A stretch of DNA of 64,000 nucleotides from Pseudanabaena sp. BC1403 (GTDB lineage Bacteria; Cyanobacteriota; Cyanobacteriia; Pseudanabaenales; Pseudanabaenaceae): NCBI RefSeq assembly GCF_002914585.1, contig NZ_PDDM01000002.1, forward strand, positions 1 to 64,000, read 5' to 3'. Below, piece after piece: positions 25,414 to 33,568 of this stretch. The notes below the pieces were generated by a model, which was given only the letters and a program-made list of their open reading frames with translations, made no database searches and had not been told where the DNA came from. Position 1 is the first letter of the stretch, and each line of letters opens with the position of its first letter. Both the position numbers and the translations under genes were made by a program.

Positions 25414-25467
25414 TATAACCCAAAATGCAAATCGCCTGCCTAAAAGCTATTTGCATTTTGGGTTATA
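25414..25467. other. 19-bp-stem hairpin in spacer
   Basis: TATAACCCAAAATGCAAAT pairs with the complementary 25449-25467. The loop is 16 nt. Confidence 0.6.
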
Positions 25468-25478
25468 AAGCAACGTAA

Positions 25479-25580
25479 TACCAAAACACAAAGTGGCACA
25501 GCCATTTTGTGTTTTTAAAGCCCTTACAGGGTTTGGTTTTTAATTCACAGAAGTGTTGTCACACTTTTGTGAATTGGTAT
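25479..25580. repeat. Compound palindromic repeat family B, copy 2
   Basis: Same order of parts as copy 1, but the inner TGGTATAAAA end of hairpin 1 is partly deleted. Confidence 0.88.
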
Positions 25581-25591
25581 AAGAGATAGCG

Positions 25592-25662
25592 AGGACAAAT
25601 CAAAACCCTAAAGATGAGTGGCGGCGCTTTGCGCCGCCACTCATCTTTAGGGTTTTATGTCC
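25592..25662. repeat. Long palindrome family D, copy 1 (also peroxiredoxin terminator)
   Basis: A perfect 26-bp stem (602-627 with 631-656 of this kilobase, i.e. 25602-25627 and 25631-25656) around TTT, with outer AGGAC/GTCCT. The tip is GGCGGCGC. It ends 18 bp beyond the peroxiredoxin stop and can terminate that minus-strand gene. Confidence 0.8.
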
Positions 25663-25680
25663 TAAGCAAACCTTACGTTG

Positions 25681-26244
25681 CTATATTTTGATAGTTGACA
25701 TACCTTGTTGCCAATTTGCAGGACAAACTTCATTTTCATGAATCTGGGTATGTTGAATTGCTTTAAGAGTGCGAAGAGTCTCGTCAATGCTTCTACCAAA
25801 GGCTAGATTATTAATGGTGGCATGTTGGACAATACCTTCTCTGTCAATAATAAATAAACCACGCAAAGCGATACCTAATAAGGGATCAAGAACATTAAAA
25901 GCTGTGGCGATCGCTTTAGTCAGATCAGAAACAAGTGGGCATTTAATATCGCCACCTAGTCCTCCATCAGCAAGTGATGTTTGAATCCAAGCTAGATGTG
26001 CGTATTGACTATCCACAGAAATACCAATGACTTCAGTGTTTAATTTGGCAAATTCGGCGTAGCGATCGCTGAACGCAATCACTTCAGTGGGACAGACAAA
26101 AGTAAAGTCGAGCGGATAAAAAAATAGGACAACATATTTATTTTTTTGGTAGCTAGAAAGCTTAATTTTTGTAAATTCCTGATCAACTACAGCATCAGCT
26201 TCAAAGTCTGGAGCTGGATTCCCAACTCTTAAGAATTCCGCCAT
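25681..26244 (-). CDS. 2-Cys peroxiredoxin
   Basis: From ATG 26244 ([20 protein letters not shown]) the protein has 187 residues, a normal AhpC/Prx1-type length. The peroxidatic Cys is in [14 protein letters not shown] and the resolving Cys in [14 protein letters not shown]. The enzyme reduces hydrogen peroxide and alkyl peroxides with thioredoxin-type donors, and is a major peroxidase protecting photosynthesis. The frame is open to 26280, but the extra residues fall in a hairpin, so 26244 is preferred. That 15-bp-stem hairpin (26264-26300) would lie in the 5' leader. Confidence 0.93.
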   Translation of the reverse strand: MAEFLRVGNPAPDFEADAVVDQEFTKIKLSSYQKNKYVVLFFYPLDFTFVCPTEVIAFSDRYAEFAKLNTEVIGISVDSQYAHLAWIQTSLADGGLGGDIKCPLVSDLTKAIATAFNVLDPLLGIALRGLFIIDREGIVQHATINNLAFGRSIDETLRTLKAIQHTQIHENEVCPANWQQGMSTIKI

Positions 26245-26263
26245 AGCGAGCTCAACCCAATTT

Positions 26264-26300
26264 AAAGTTATTGAGGGCACAAAGCGCCCTCAATAACTTT
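26264..26300. other. Hairpin upstream of the peroxiredoxin gene
   Basis: AAAGTTATTGAGGGC pairs with GCCCTCAATAACTTT across ACAAAGC, 19 bp before the start codon. It is not at the 3' end of any known gene. Confidence 0.6.
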
Positions 26301-26452
26301 AACAAAAGAATTCAAAAAAGAGTGAGTGGTACTTCCTACCCCCTCAAGCTTTTTGGGTTTATACCTTAATTTATTTGATCATTTATTTGATCAGTGGCGA
26401 TTATTGGGCTTGATGCTATTCTAAGAATCAATCAGCTTTCTAAATTGCAGTT

Positions 26453-26878
26453 ATGTCACCAGTAAAAGAAGCTCCTTCAGCATTAGCTAGCATTGCAAAT
26501 ATCAGTGGAGAATCATTAAATACTCATGGACCAACTGTAGAACGTCCTTGGGGATCATTCACTACTCTTGAAGAAGGGCGAGGCTACAAGATCAAGCGCA
26601 TTGAAGTCAAATCAGGACATCGCCTCAGTCTGCAAATGCACCACCACCGCAGCGAACATTGGATTGTGGTTTCGGGAACTGCCAAGGTGACCTGCGGCGA
26701 TAAAGAAACAATGATTAGTACCAACCAATCCACTTATGTACCTAAATGTACAGCGCATCGACTAGAAAATCCTGGGATAATCCCTTTGATCTTAATCGAG
26801 GTGCAGAACGGCGAGTATTTGGGCGAAGATGATATTATTCGCTTTCAAGACGACTATGCTCGTCACGAAAAGAAATAA
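26453..26878 (+). CDS. Cupin-type mannose-6-phosphate isomerase domain protein
   Basis: The 141-residue protein equals the C-terminal cupin of type II phosphomannose isomerase / GDP-mannose pyrophosphorylase fusions, standing alone. Motifs: VERPWGSFTTLEEGRGYKIK, then KSGHRLSLQMHHHRSEHWIV (metal-binding His and Glu), VVSGTAKVTCGD, STYVPKCTAHRLENPG and LIEVQNGEYLGEDDIIRFQD. It interconverts fructose-6-phosphate and mannose-6-phosphate for polysaccharide precursors. No manC nucleotidyltransferase domain is attached. A DegT sugar aminotransferase follows after repeats. Confidence 0.88.
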   Translation: MSPVKEAPSALASIANISGESLNTHGPTVERPWGSFTTLEEGRGYKIKRIEVKSGHRLSLQMHHHRSEHWIVVSGTAKVTCGDKETMISTNQSTYVPKCTAHRLENPGIIPLILIEVQNGEYLGEDDIIRFQDDYARHEKK

Positions 26879-26918
26879 TACCAAAGCACAAAATGGCGTA
26901 GCACTTTTGAATTGTTAT
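26879..26918. repeat. Family B repeat, degenerate copy
   Basis: TACCAAAGCACAAAATGGC is followed directly by GCACTTTTGAATTGTTAT. The middle of the unit is deleted. Confidence 0.65.
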
Positions 26919-26948
26919 AATTACGGTGCTTTGCTCTCAAACCCAAAC

Positions 26949-26999
26949 CACAAAGTTTTTAAAAACTGTTGCTTTGCAACGCTTTTTAAAAACTTTGTG
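26949..26999. repeat. Inverted-repeat element, relative of 19251-19324
   Basis: CACAAAGTTTTTAAAAA pairs with TTTTTAAAAACTTTGTG. The centre is TTGC-TTT-GCAA. Confidence 0.65.
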
Positions 27000-27024
27000 C
27001 GGCTAATTTACTCGGAAATTACTG

Positions 27025-27058
27025 AAAAACAAGGGATGCGATGCGCCCTTTGTTTTTT
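27025..27058 (+). terminator. Terminator-like hairpin
   Basis: AAAAACAAGGG pairs with CCCTTTGTTTTT with one bulge, followed by a T run. It could end the cupin transcript and lies 62 bp before the DegT gene. Confidence 0.6.
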
Positions 27059-27119
27059 TTGATAACAAGCAATGACGATCGCGTTTAAAATGGTTGAGGC
27101 AATCTAGAATCGTTTCAAC

Positions 27120-28244
27120 GTGAATAAAATTCCTCCCTTTGATGCATCGCTGCAATATCAACAAATTGGCGATCGCCTCAATAAAGCTGCATTAGACGTA
27201 CTAGCATCGGGGCAATACATTGGTGGACAAACCGTAAGTCAGTTTGAGGCTAAGTTTGCTAATTATATTGGCTCAGCTACTGACTCTAACTATGGTATTG
27301 CTTGCAACTCAGGTACTGATGCTCTGTATTTAGCAATGAGAGCTTTAGATATTGGGGAGGGCGATGAAGTCATTACTTCGCCATTTACATTTTTTGCTAG
27401 TGCGGAAACGATTAGTATGACGGGGGCAAAACCAGTATTTGTCGATATTGAAGCGCATAGCTTCAATATGAATATCCAACTAATCGAAGCTGCCATCACT
27501 AGTCGGACTAAGGCGATCATGCCCGTACATTTGTTTGGTCGATCAGCTGATATGACTGGTTTGATGGCGATCGCACAAAAGCATAATCTCTATGTGATCG
27601 AAGACTGCGCTCAGGCGACAGGTGCAATTTTTGATGGGCAGAAGGTGGGAAATATTGGCGATGTGGGCTGTTTTAGCTTTTATCCGACCAAAAATCTGGG
27701 CGGCTGTGGCGATGGTGGGATGATGACCACCAAAAATGCTGAAGTTGCTGATAAATTGCGGATTTTGCGTGAACATGGAAGCCCCAAGCGCTATTATCAC
27801 GAATATATCGGTATGAATTCGCGTCTTGATGCGTTGCAAGCGGCTTTATTACAAGTGAAATTGCCCTACCTCGACAAATGGAATGCTCAACGACGCGAAA
27901 TTAGCGATCGCTACACGGATCTTCTGAAGGAGGCACATATTCCTCATCTTGTATCACCTCACCATTGTTCTGGTAGTGTCTGGAATCAGTACACAGTATG
28001 CATCGGTGATGGCAAACGCGATTATGTGCAAGCTCAACTGCGCGAACAAAATATTATTACGATGATTTACTATCCTTTGCCCTTGCATTTGCAATCGGTA
28101 TATAGCAGCCTTGGCTATAAAAAGGGTGATTTTCCTGTCACGGAGGATATTTGCGATCGCGTTTTATCTTTGCCAATGTTTCCAGAACTCAGCGAAGATC
28201 AGCAAGATCGAGTCGTCAATACTTTAAAAAATATTCTCAAATAG
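27120..28244 (+). CDS. DegT/DnrJ/EryC1 family sugar aminotransferase
   Basis: A 374-residue PLP enzyme: GIACNSGTDALYLAMRALDI (cofactor-binding Ser/Thr), ITSPFTFFASAETISMTGAK, VIEDCAQATGAIFDG, and FSFYPTKNLGGCGDGGMM, in which Lys carries PLP. It is closest in pattern to WbpE/FdtB-like enzymes that aminate 3-keto nucleotide sugars. Its exact sugar cannot be read from sequence. The start is GTG 27120; no ATG lies near. It shares only family-level similarity with PseC at 19373-20539. It could contribute to O-antigen or S-layer glycan synthesis. Confidence 0.88.
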   Translation: MNKIPPFDASLQYQQIGDRLNKAALDVLASGQYIGGQTVSQFEAKFANYIGSATDSNYGIACNSGTDALYLAMRALDIGEGDEVITSPFTFFASAETISMTGAKPVFVDIEAHSFNMNIQLIEAAITSRTKAIMPVHLFGRSADMTGLMAIAQKHNLYVIEDCAQATGAIFDGQKVGNIGDVGCFSFYPTKNLGGCGDGGMMTTKNAEVADKLRILREHGSPKRYYHEYIGMNSRLDALQAALLQVKLPYLDKWNAQRREISDRYTDLLKEAHIPHLVSPHHCSGSVWNQYTVCIGDGKRDYVQAQLREQNIITMIYYPLPLHLQSVYSSLGYKKGDFPVTEDICDRVLSLPMFPELSEDQQDRVVNTLKNILK

Positions 28245-28251
28245 TATTTGC

Positions 28252-28284
28252 GCTTGTTTACCCGCCAAAGGCGGGTAAACAAGC
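28252..28284 (+). terminator. Hairpin after the DegT gene
   Basis: GCTTGTTTACCCGCC pairs with its exact complement across AAA. There is no T run, so its termination role is uncertain. Confidence 0.6.
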
Positions 28285-28313
28285 CACTCCAAAGCGGCGC
28301 ATCGCATCGCTTT

Positions 28314-28904
28314 TTATTGCCCAAATGCTAAAACTTGTTCAACTGTCAGAGCAAAGCCATCTACTACTGTCGATAAAATTGGCATATCACCTGTATAGAT
28401 CTTGTCCTCATACTGCCCATCTACCCATAGACATATGGTTATCTGTCGCATTTCTGGATCAATAATCCAATATTCATTAATTCCTCTGGCTGCATACTCT
28501 GTGCGTTTATAGCGATAGTCGCGATCTCGATTTTCTTGCCCAGGGGAAACTACTTCAGCAACCAAAATAGGCGCTGGCATCTCTTGGGTAATTGTATTAC
28601 TGCGCTGACCAGTCATAGCCGTAAGACCATCTTCACTGAGTACAACTAAATCAGGCAGTCTTACCTTAGCCCTTCTACCACTAACTATAATCTCAATGTC
28701 CTTATGGCAAATTAGTACCATTGGAAAATGTTTGGCAAATTCAAACATTAGCAGTTTTGCAATTTGACAATTTAGCGGAGATTCGGTAGGCACTTTGACT
28801 AATTCTCCGTTTACAAGCTCATAGCGATCATCTGTACCATCGTCATAACTGAGATACTCTTCAATGGTCATCAGTTTAGAGGGGCTAGCAGTAGCTAAAG
28901 TCAT
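28314..28904 (-). CDS. Uma2 (DUF820) family nuclease-like protein
   Basis: The 196-residue protein has the classical Uma2 pattern: [33 protein letters not shown], then [20 protein letters not shown] with the D...E-V catalytic arrangement, [19 protein letters not shown] and QVLAFG. It is a predicted PD-(D/E)XK fold; role unknown. It is more canonical than the family member at 116-709, with which it shares little outside the core. Monocistronic, convergent with the DegT gene. Confidence 0.88.
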   Translation of the reverse strand: MTLATASPSKLMTIEEYLSYDDGTDDRYELVNGELVKVPTESPLNCQIAKLLMFEFAKHFPMVLICHKDIEIIVSGRRAKVRLPDLVVLSEDGLTAMTGQRSNTITQEMPAPILVAEVVSPGQENRDRDYRYKRTEYAARGINEYWIIDPEMRQITICLWVDGQYEDKIYTGDMPILSTVVDGFALTVEQVLAFGQ

Positions 28905-29035
28905 AATTCAGATCCTCTATTACGCATGACAGAATTGTATCAAATCCAATTTAGTAAATATTGCGACCTGCTTTCGGCAGGACACTATATTTATTAAATT
29001 GCCCATCCTTATAACTGTTGTATGCGATCGCTAGA

Positions 29036-29068
29036 AAGTAAAGGCTATGCAAAGCGTCGCCTTTACTT
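29036..29068. other. Hairpin in the 264-bp Uma2/ATPase-like divergent spacer
   Basis: AAAGTAAAGGC pairs with GCCTTTACTT around a TATGCAAAGCGTC loop. It is not at a gene 3' end. Confidence 0.5.
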
Positions 29069-29168
29069 ATAATAATCACATCTGCATTCGGGAAAGTCAT
29101 GGGCATTCTTAACTCAATGTTTGCCAAGCGCTATCTATACCTGTGTTCCTAAGTCCCAAAATTAAACT

Positions 29169-31130
29169 ATGGCCAAATTTGATTTTCTATCGGATACTCA
29201 AAAACCTTGGCACTACATGGATGTAGAGCAAGTATTGACGGCTTTAGAGTCTTCGGTGGAAGGTTTGTCCTATGTGAATGCTCGACAAAGGTTGCGGCAT
29301 TTGGGAGCCAATAAATTGCCGCGATCGCGTCCAATTGGCAAAGTCCTTTTACAGCCTTTAATTAATCCTTTAACTTATCTTTTATTGGGATCAGCAGTCT
29401 ATTTGCAATGGAATGGAGCTGAAGGATGGGTGCTAATTTCTGTGGGTGTACTGCATAGTGCGATCGGTATTTGTATTTCGGTATGGTCAATTAAAACGAA
29501 GGAGAAAGTTAGTCGAGATCGCCCTCAACGTCGCCAAAATGAACCTTCTAGTTCAGTAGTAGTATTTCGCGATCGCGAAGAAATGGAAGTACCATCGCGT
29601 GACTTGGTGTTAGGTGATTTGTTGGTGTTGCGAGAAGGCGATCGTCCTAATGTCGATCTACGAGTACTAGAGACATCAGAGGATTTACAGGTAAATCAAA
29701 CCAACTTAGGCGGAGAAGCAATTTGTTTTAAGAGAGCTGATCTTACCTTTGAGGAGAAAACGCCGCCTCTTGAATGCAGCAACATGATCTATGCGGGAAC
29801 TGAAATTTCCGCAGGAAGCGCGAAGGGTATCGTGATTGCCACAAGTCGTTATACTCAAGAACAGTCTGCGCTCATCAAAGACAAGCCATTTTCAGTTATC
29901 CATTCCGAATTGCGTCAACTACGTCAAGTTTGGATCGGACTGTTGCTATTAGTGACGACTACCGCGATCGGCTTTGCTTGGCAACGTGGAATTACAATCA
30001 ATGCCATGACTGCTGCCGCCCTGATCGTTAGCACCTATCCCCAAAATTTATTGCGTATTGCTACTCAGGTACAATTATTTGGGATGCGCGATCTTGCTAA
30101 ACAGCGAATATGGACGAGATTTCCTTCTGTATTAGATGCGATCGCGAGAGTAACAACGATTGTACCGATTGTCGAGTCGGATGTGGTACTGAGCTTTGAT
30201 AATTTGAGTCGTGCTGGTATTGAATGGCAAGGATTAATAAGGGCTTCAGAAGAGGACGCAGTGGCATTTAGTGAGGTGATTGGTATTGAGACCCATAGTT
30301 ATTTTGATGCTCCTCAAGAGAAAATTCGTCAATGGAAAGACGACCAGCAAAAAACTCGCCAAAAATCTTTAAATGCAGTTGCCGTAATTGGGAATGATAT
30401 CGAAGATATTCCCCTACTGAGAGCAGCCGACGTGGGAATCTGCGATCGCACCTGCCGTAAAGAATTGCAAGATAGTTCAGGGCTGATTTTGCCGAAAGAT
30501 GACTTCCATTATTTGCCGATCGCTATTCTCGAAGGAAGAGCCACATTTGATCGGTTGCAACGTACAGCCCTGCTCACTGCCACTAGTTCCTTCACTTTAG
30601 CAGTGCTAACCCTTATGGATACTGCCGCAGGATTCTCAATGCCACCATTGCAGATAATCTGGGTCGGGGCGATCGCCACACCAATAGTTGCTTTTCCCTT
30701 AATCCTTGAGCCAACTCATGGGAGCCTTTTAACTCAACCAGCGTATCGTTTTCAAACCATGTTGCGCTCTAGCAATTACCTTCGCATTTTGCTATCTGTC
30801 ACTGCCACAATTACGGCTATTTCCGTAGTTTTCTGGCTAAAGTATCAAGGTCAAGCCTCGATGTTTTCTCAGGCGAGATCGATGGCATTTGTTACTCTTG
30901 GGTTTAGTCAGGTTTTTCATGCCTGTGCGATAGCTCGCCATAGTATATTAAGTAATCTGCCTCTGATGCTGAGCATATTTTTTATCGCTATTTGTCAACT
31001 TGCCTTTGTGCAAGTCCCTTGGTTTGGCGATTTAATGTCAACAGTTCCTTTAAACGGGATTGAATGGGCGATCGCAATTCTCAGCGCCACAGCAGTATTT
31101 TGGGTGCAAGAACTAATCAAAACTGGATAG
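29169..31130 (+). CDS. P-type ATPase-like membrane protein lacking the catalytic Asp (pseudoenzyme)
   Basis: The 653-residue frame follows the P2 (Ca2+/cation) ATPase layout: an N-terminal cation-ATPase domain (LTALESSVEGLSYVNARQRL), paired membrane helices, an actuator domain, more helices, a small P-domain and a C-terminal block of helices. Key motifs are gone. TGES reads GGEA (residues 181-184). The PEGLP helix reads STYPQNLLR. The DKTGT site reads IVPIVESD (331-338), with Ile at the Asp position. The nucleotide-binding domain is almost absent. The hinge GDGVNDAPAL reads VIGNDIEDIPLL (407-417). The frame is open and uses normal codons, so it is probably a maintained pseudoenzyme. Confidence 0.85.
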   Translation: MAKFDFLSDTQKPWHYMDVEQVLTALESSVEGLSYVNARQRLRHLGANKLPRSRPIGKVLLQPLINPLTYLLLGSAVYLQWNGAEGWVLISVGVLHSAIGICISVWSIKTKEKVSRDRPQRRQNEPSSSVVVFRDREEMEVPSRDLVLGDLLVLREGDRPNVDLRVLETSEDLQVNQTNLGGEAICFKRADLTFEEKTPPLECSNMIYAGTEISAGSAKGIVIATSRYTQEQSALIKDKPFSVIHSELRQLRQVWIGLLLLVTTTAIGFAWQRGITINAMTAAALIVSTYPQNLLRIATQVQLFGMRDLAKQRIWTRFPSVLDAIARVTTIVPIVESDVVLSFDNLSRAGIEWQGLIRASEEDAVAFSEVIGIETHSYFDAPQEKIRQWKDDQQKTRQKSLNAVAVIGNDIEDIPLLRAADVGICDRTCRKELQDSSGLILPKDDFHYLPIAILEGRATFDRLQRTALLTATSSFTLAVLTLMDTAAGFSMPPLQIIWVGAIATPIVAFPLILEPTHGSLLTQPAYRFQTMLRSSNYLRILLSVTATITAISVVFWLKYQGQASMFSQARSMAFVTLGFSQVFHACAIARHSILSNLPLMLSIFFIAICQLAFVQVPWFGDLMSTVPLNGIEWAIAILSATAVFWVQELIKTG

Positions 31131-31135
31131 TTGCC

Positions 31136-31241
31136 TTAAGTAGATGGACATGATTTATTGCAAACCCAAACCTGTAAGGTTGTGCCCCGCAGATGCGCAA
31201 CCTTACAGGTTTGGATAATCTATTCTGCACAGGTACTTAAT
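31136..31241 (+). repeat. Dispersed repeat family C, copy 2
   Basis: Begins near TTAAGTAGATG, carries the 17-bp stem CCAAACCTGTAAGGTTG with its complement (31166-31214), and ends TCTGCACAGGTACTTAA. It is the inverted match of 25208-25313. Confidence 0.7.
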
Positions 31242-31280
31242 TGTGATTTCGATTTGAACAAATTTAATTGAGGTTACTTA

Positions 31281-32225
31281 ATGAGCGATCACATTCCTAC
31301 AGTATCCATAATCATGCCAGCCTACAATGCGGCAAGCTTTATTGATCAAACAATTGAGTCGGTTCTTCAACAAACATTTATAGATTTTGAGCTATTGATT
31401 GTTGACGATGGCTCGACGGATCGCACATTAGCAATCGCGAATGAATATGCTCAACACGATCACCGTATCCAAGTTTTATCGCAACCTAACCAAGGCGTAT
31501 CAGCTACACGTAATCATGGCGTGCAATTAGCAAAGGGAAATTTGATCGCTTTTCTTGACGCTGACGATCTTTGGTTTTCCGACAAGTTAGCTGCACATAT
31601 CGAACATTTTGAGACTAATCCTAACTTAGCTGTAAGCTTCGCTCGTGTTGAATTCATGACTCTAGAAGGTGAACCAACGGGGCAAATTTCTACATCTCGC
31701 CTCATCAATCTCAAGCCTGAAGATTTTCTCTACGAGAATCCTACCACCACGATGTCTAATCCGATCGCAAGGACTGAGGTGTTCTCTCAAGTTGGAGGTT
31801 TCGCCGAAGACATGAGTTATTCTGAAGATCTTGAATGGTTATTTCGCGTGATGTGTCATAACAGCAAAGATAATGCGCCTTGGCAAATTGAAGGACTTGA
31901 TCGGATATTGATATATTATCGGGCAAGTCCTTCTGGGCTCTCGGCATCGCTGTATCGGATGGAGGCAGGTTGGGATTTACTCATTGATAGAGCAAGAGAA
32001 TACGCGCCCGATCTCGTAAAAAAACATTATTCCCTTGCTAGAGCAATCCATTTACGCTACTTAGCACGTCGTGCTTTTCGCCTAGATTTACCGCCTAAAG
32101 TTGGCTTAAACTTTATTAATCGGGCGATCGCATCCGACTGGCGGATTTTCTTTCGTGAACCCCACCGCACTTTACTAACGTTATTAGCAACCTACGGACG
32201 ATTTTTACTCAGTTTTTTCAAATAG
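31281..32225 (+). CDS. Family 2 glycosyltransferase
   Basis: The 314-residue GT2 enzyme starts TVSIIMPAYNAASFIDQTIE, with LLIVDDGSTDRTLAIANEYA (nucleotide-binding DD) and LIAFLDADDLWFSDK carrying the DXD metal motif. DMSYSEDLEWLFRV supplies the acceptor-side acidic residues. No membrane helix, so it is cytosolic or peripheral, transferring a sugar to a surface glycan or lipid carrier. It is paralogous to the next gene, with similar C-terminal tails (SLARAIHLRYLARRAFRLDL). A MITE-like element separates the two. Confidence 0.9.
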   Translation: MSDHIPTVSIIMPAYNAASFIDQTIESVLQQTFIDFELLIVDDGSTDRTLAIANEYAQHDHRIQVLSQPNQGVSATRNHGVQLAKGNLIAFLDADDLWFSDKLAAHIEHFETNPNLAVSFARVEFMTLEGEPTGQISTSRLINLKPEDFLYENPTTTMSNPIARTEVFSQVGGFAEDMSYSEDLEWLFRVMCHNSKDNAPWQIEGLDRILIYYRASPSGLSASLYRMEAGWDLLIDRAREYAPDLVKKHYSLARAIHLRYLARRAFRLDLPPKVGLNFINRAIASDWRIFFREPHRTLLTLLATYGRFLLSFFK

Positions 32226-32229
32226 AAGG

Positions 32230-32321
32230 TAGGACTTACTCGGTGAGCAGATTTAGGAAGGGCAAAACCCTAACCAAATCTACTCAAGCCCTAGTAAATT
32301 CGTTGACATTGCGTAAGTCCT
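32230..32321. mobile_element. MITE-like element, TAGGACTTAC family, copy 1
   Basis: The left end TAGGACTTAC and right end GCGTAAGTCCT are inverted. The body of about 92 bp has no ORF. Copy 2 (53592-53741) has the same ends and a clean duplication. No clear target duplication is visible here. Confidence 0.6.
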
Positions 32322-32367
32322 GCGAAGACTTAAATTAAATTGTTTGGTAAATTATTTGGAGTTTATT

Positions 32368-33387
32368 ATGCCAAAAGTTTCTGTAATCATGCCCGTTTAT
32401 AACGTTGAGAAATATATTGCGGAAACCATTAGTTCTGTTTTAGCGCAGACTTTTACGGACTTTGAATTGCTTGTGATTGATGATGAATCGAAGGATAGAA
32501 GTATCGAAATCTGCGAAAGTTTTACCGATCAGCGCATCAACATAATCCACCAAAAGAATCGAGGACTGGCGGGAGCGAGAAATACAGGCATTCGTCATGC
32601 CCAAGGAGAGTATTTAGCATTTTTAGACTCCGATGATGTCTGGCTATCGTCAAAGCTAGAAAAGCATGTACTACATTTAGACTCAAATCCTATTGTTGGC
32701 GTGAGCTTTTGTAGTTCCGAATTTATCGATGATGATAGCCGCCCCCTTGGTAATTTCCAAATTCCTCAAACCAAAAATATTACGCCCGAACTTGTACTTT
32801 GTCGCAATCCCATCAGTAATGGCTCAGTTCCTGTAATTCGCAAAGCCGTATTTGCAGATATCGAATTCACCGCTAATTTTTATGGCAATGATGAAAAATT
32901 CTATTTTGACGATCGCTTTCGCCAGTCTGAAGATATTGAATGCTGGATTCGGATTGCGCTAACGACAAAATGGCAAATTGAAGGAATTCCCGATGCCCTA
33001 ACTCTCTATCGAGTCAATTCGGGGGGGCTATCGGCAAACATGATGAAGCAGTTGGATTCTTGGGAAAGGGTGATCGCGAAAACTCGTGAATATGCTCCTG
33101 ATTTCATGGCAAAATGGGAATCCTTAGCTAGAGCCTATCAATTACGCTATCTCTCTCGTCGGGCAGTTCGTAATAAAGATGGCAAAGCGGCAGTGCAACT
33201 TGTAAATCGCGCCTTAGCAAGCAATTGGAAAATCTTAATTTATGAACCAATGCGATCGCTACTAACGATTTTTGCGGCTTATCTAATCTGGATCTTGCCT
33301 CGTGGTTTGTATAACAGTATAGAAAATTTTGCGTTAAAACGAACAGGCGACAGGCAAAGAAAGGCGATCGCCAAAAGTAATAAGTAG
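32368..33387 (+). CDS. Family 2 glycosyltransferase
   Basis: From ATG 32368 (MPKVSVIMPVYNVEKYIAET) with TGGAG upstream, the protein has 339 residues. It shows FELLVIDDESKDRSIEICES, ARNTGIRHAQGEYLAFLDSD followed by DVW (DXD-like), and RQSEDIECWIRIALTTKWQI. It is a close paralog of the GT2 gene at 31281-32225, suggesting tandem duplication and later insertion of a small element between them. A basic tail includes FALKRTGDRQRKAIAKSNK. Acceptor and donor sugars are unknown. Confidence 0.9.
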   Translation: MPKVSVIMPVYNVEKYIAETISSVLAQTFTDFELLVIDDESKDRSIEICESFTDQRINIIHQKNRGLAGARNTGIRHAQGEYLAFLDSDDVWLSSKLEKHVLHLDSNPIVGVSFCSSEFIDDDSRPLGNFQIPQTKNITPELVLCRNPISNGSVPVIRKAVFADIEFTANFYGNDEKFYFDDRFRQSEDIECWIRIALTTKWQIEGIPDALTLYRVNSGGLSANMMKQLDSWERVIAKTREYAPDFMAKWESLARAYQLRYLSRRAVRNKDGKAAVQLVNRALASNWKILIYEPMRSLLTIFAAYLIWILPRGLYNSIENFALKRTGDRQRKAIAKSNK

Positions 33388-33396
33388 CTTAAAGTT

Positions 33397-33449
33397 AAAA
33401 CCCAAAAGAGAGTTGCGGCGCGAAGCGCCGCAACTCTCTTTTGGGTTTT
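33397..33449 (+). terminator. Long palindrome family D-like, terminator of the GT2 gene
   Basis: A perfect 25-bp stem (33397-33421 with 33425-33449), loop GAA, tip GCGGCGC, base AAAACCCAAAAG. It is followed by AGGACAG and ACAAATC, fragments of the family D outer arm. Confidence 0.8.
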
Positions 33450-33568
33450 AGGACAGTACAAATCCCATGACAGTCCATAGGCTTTCTGTAAATTTTCAGA
33501 AAATCGGCGATGATAAAGCTGTATATTGGCTAGAGTGACAATTTTATCGATACAAAATTTAGAAAACC

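Larger units (their letters stand above)
25112..25680. other. Repeat-filled spacer of 569 bp
   Basis: No gene is evident. In order it holds repeat element C (25208-25313), a 19-bp hairpin (25414-25467), family B copy 2 (25479-25580) and a long palindrome of family D (25592-25662). Confidence 0.75.

Noticed and set aside
26829-27062. 77-codon plus-strand frame after the cupin gene
   Set aside because: It runs through repeat B and an inverted repeat, so it is read-through of repeats, not a gene.
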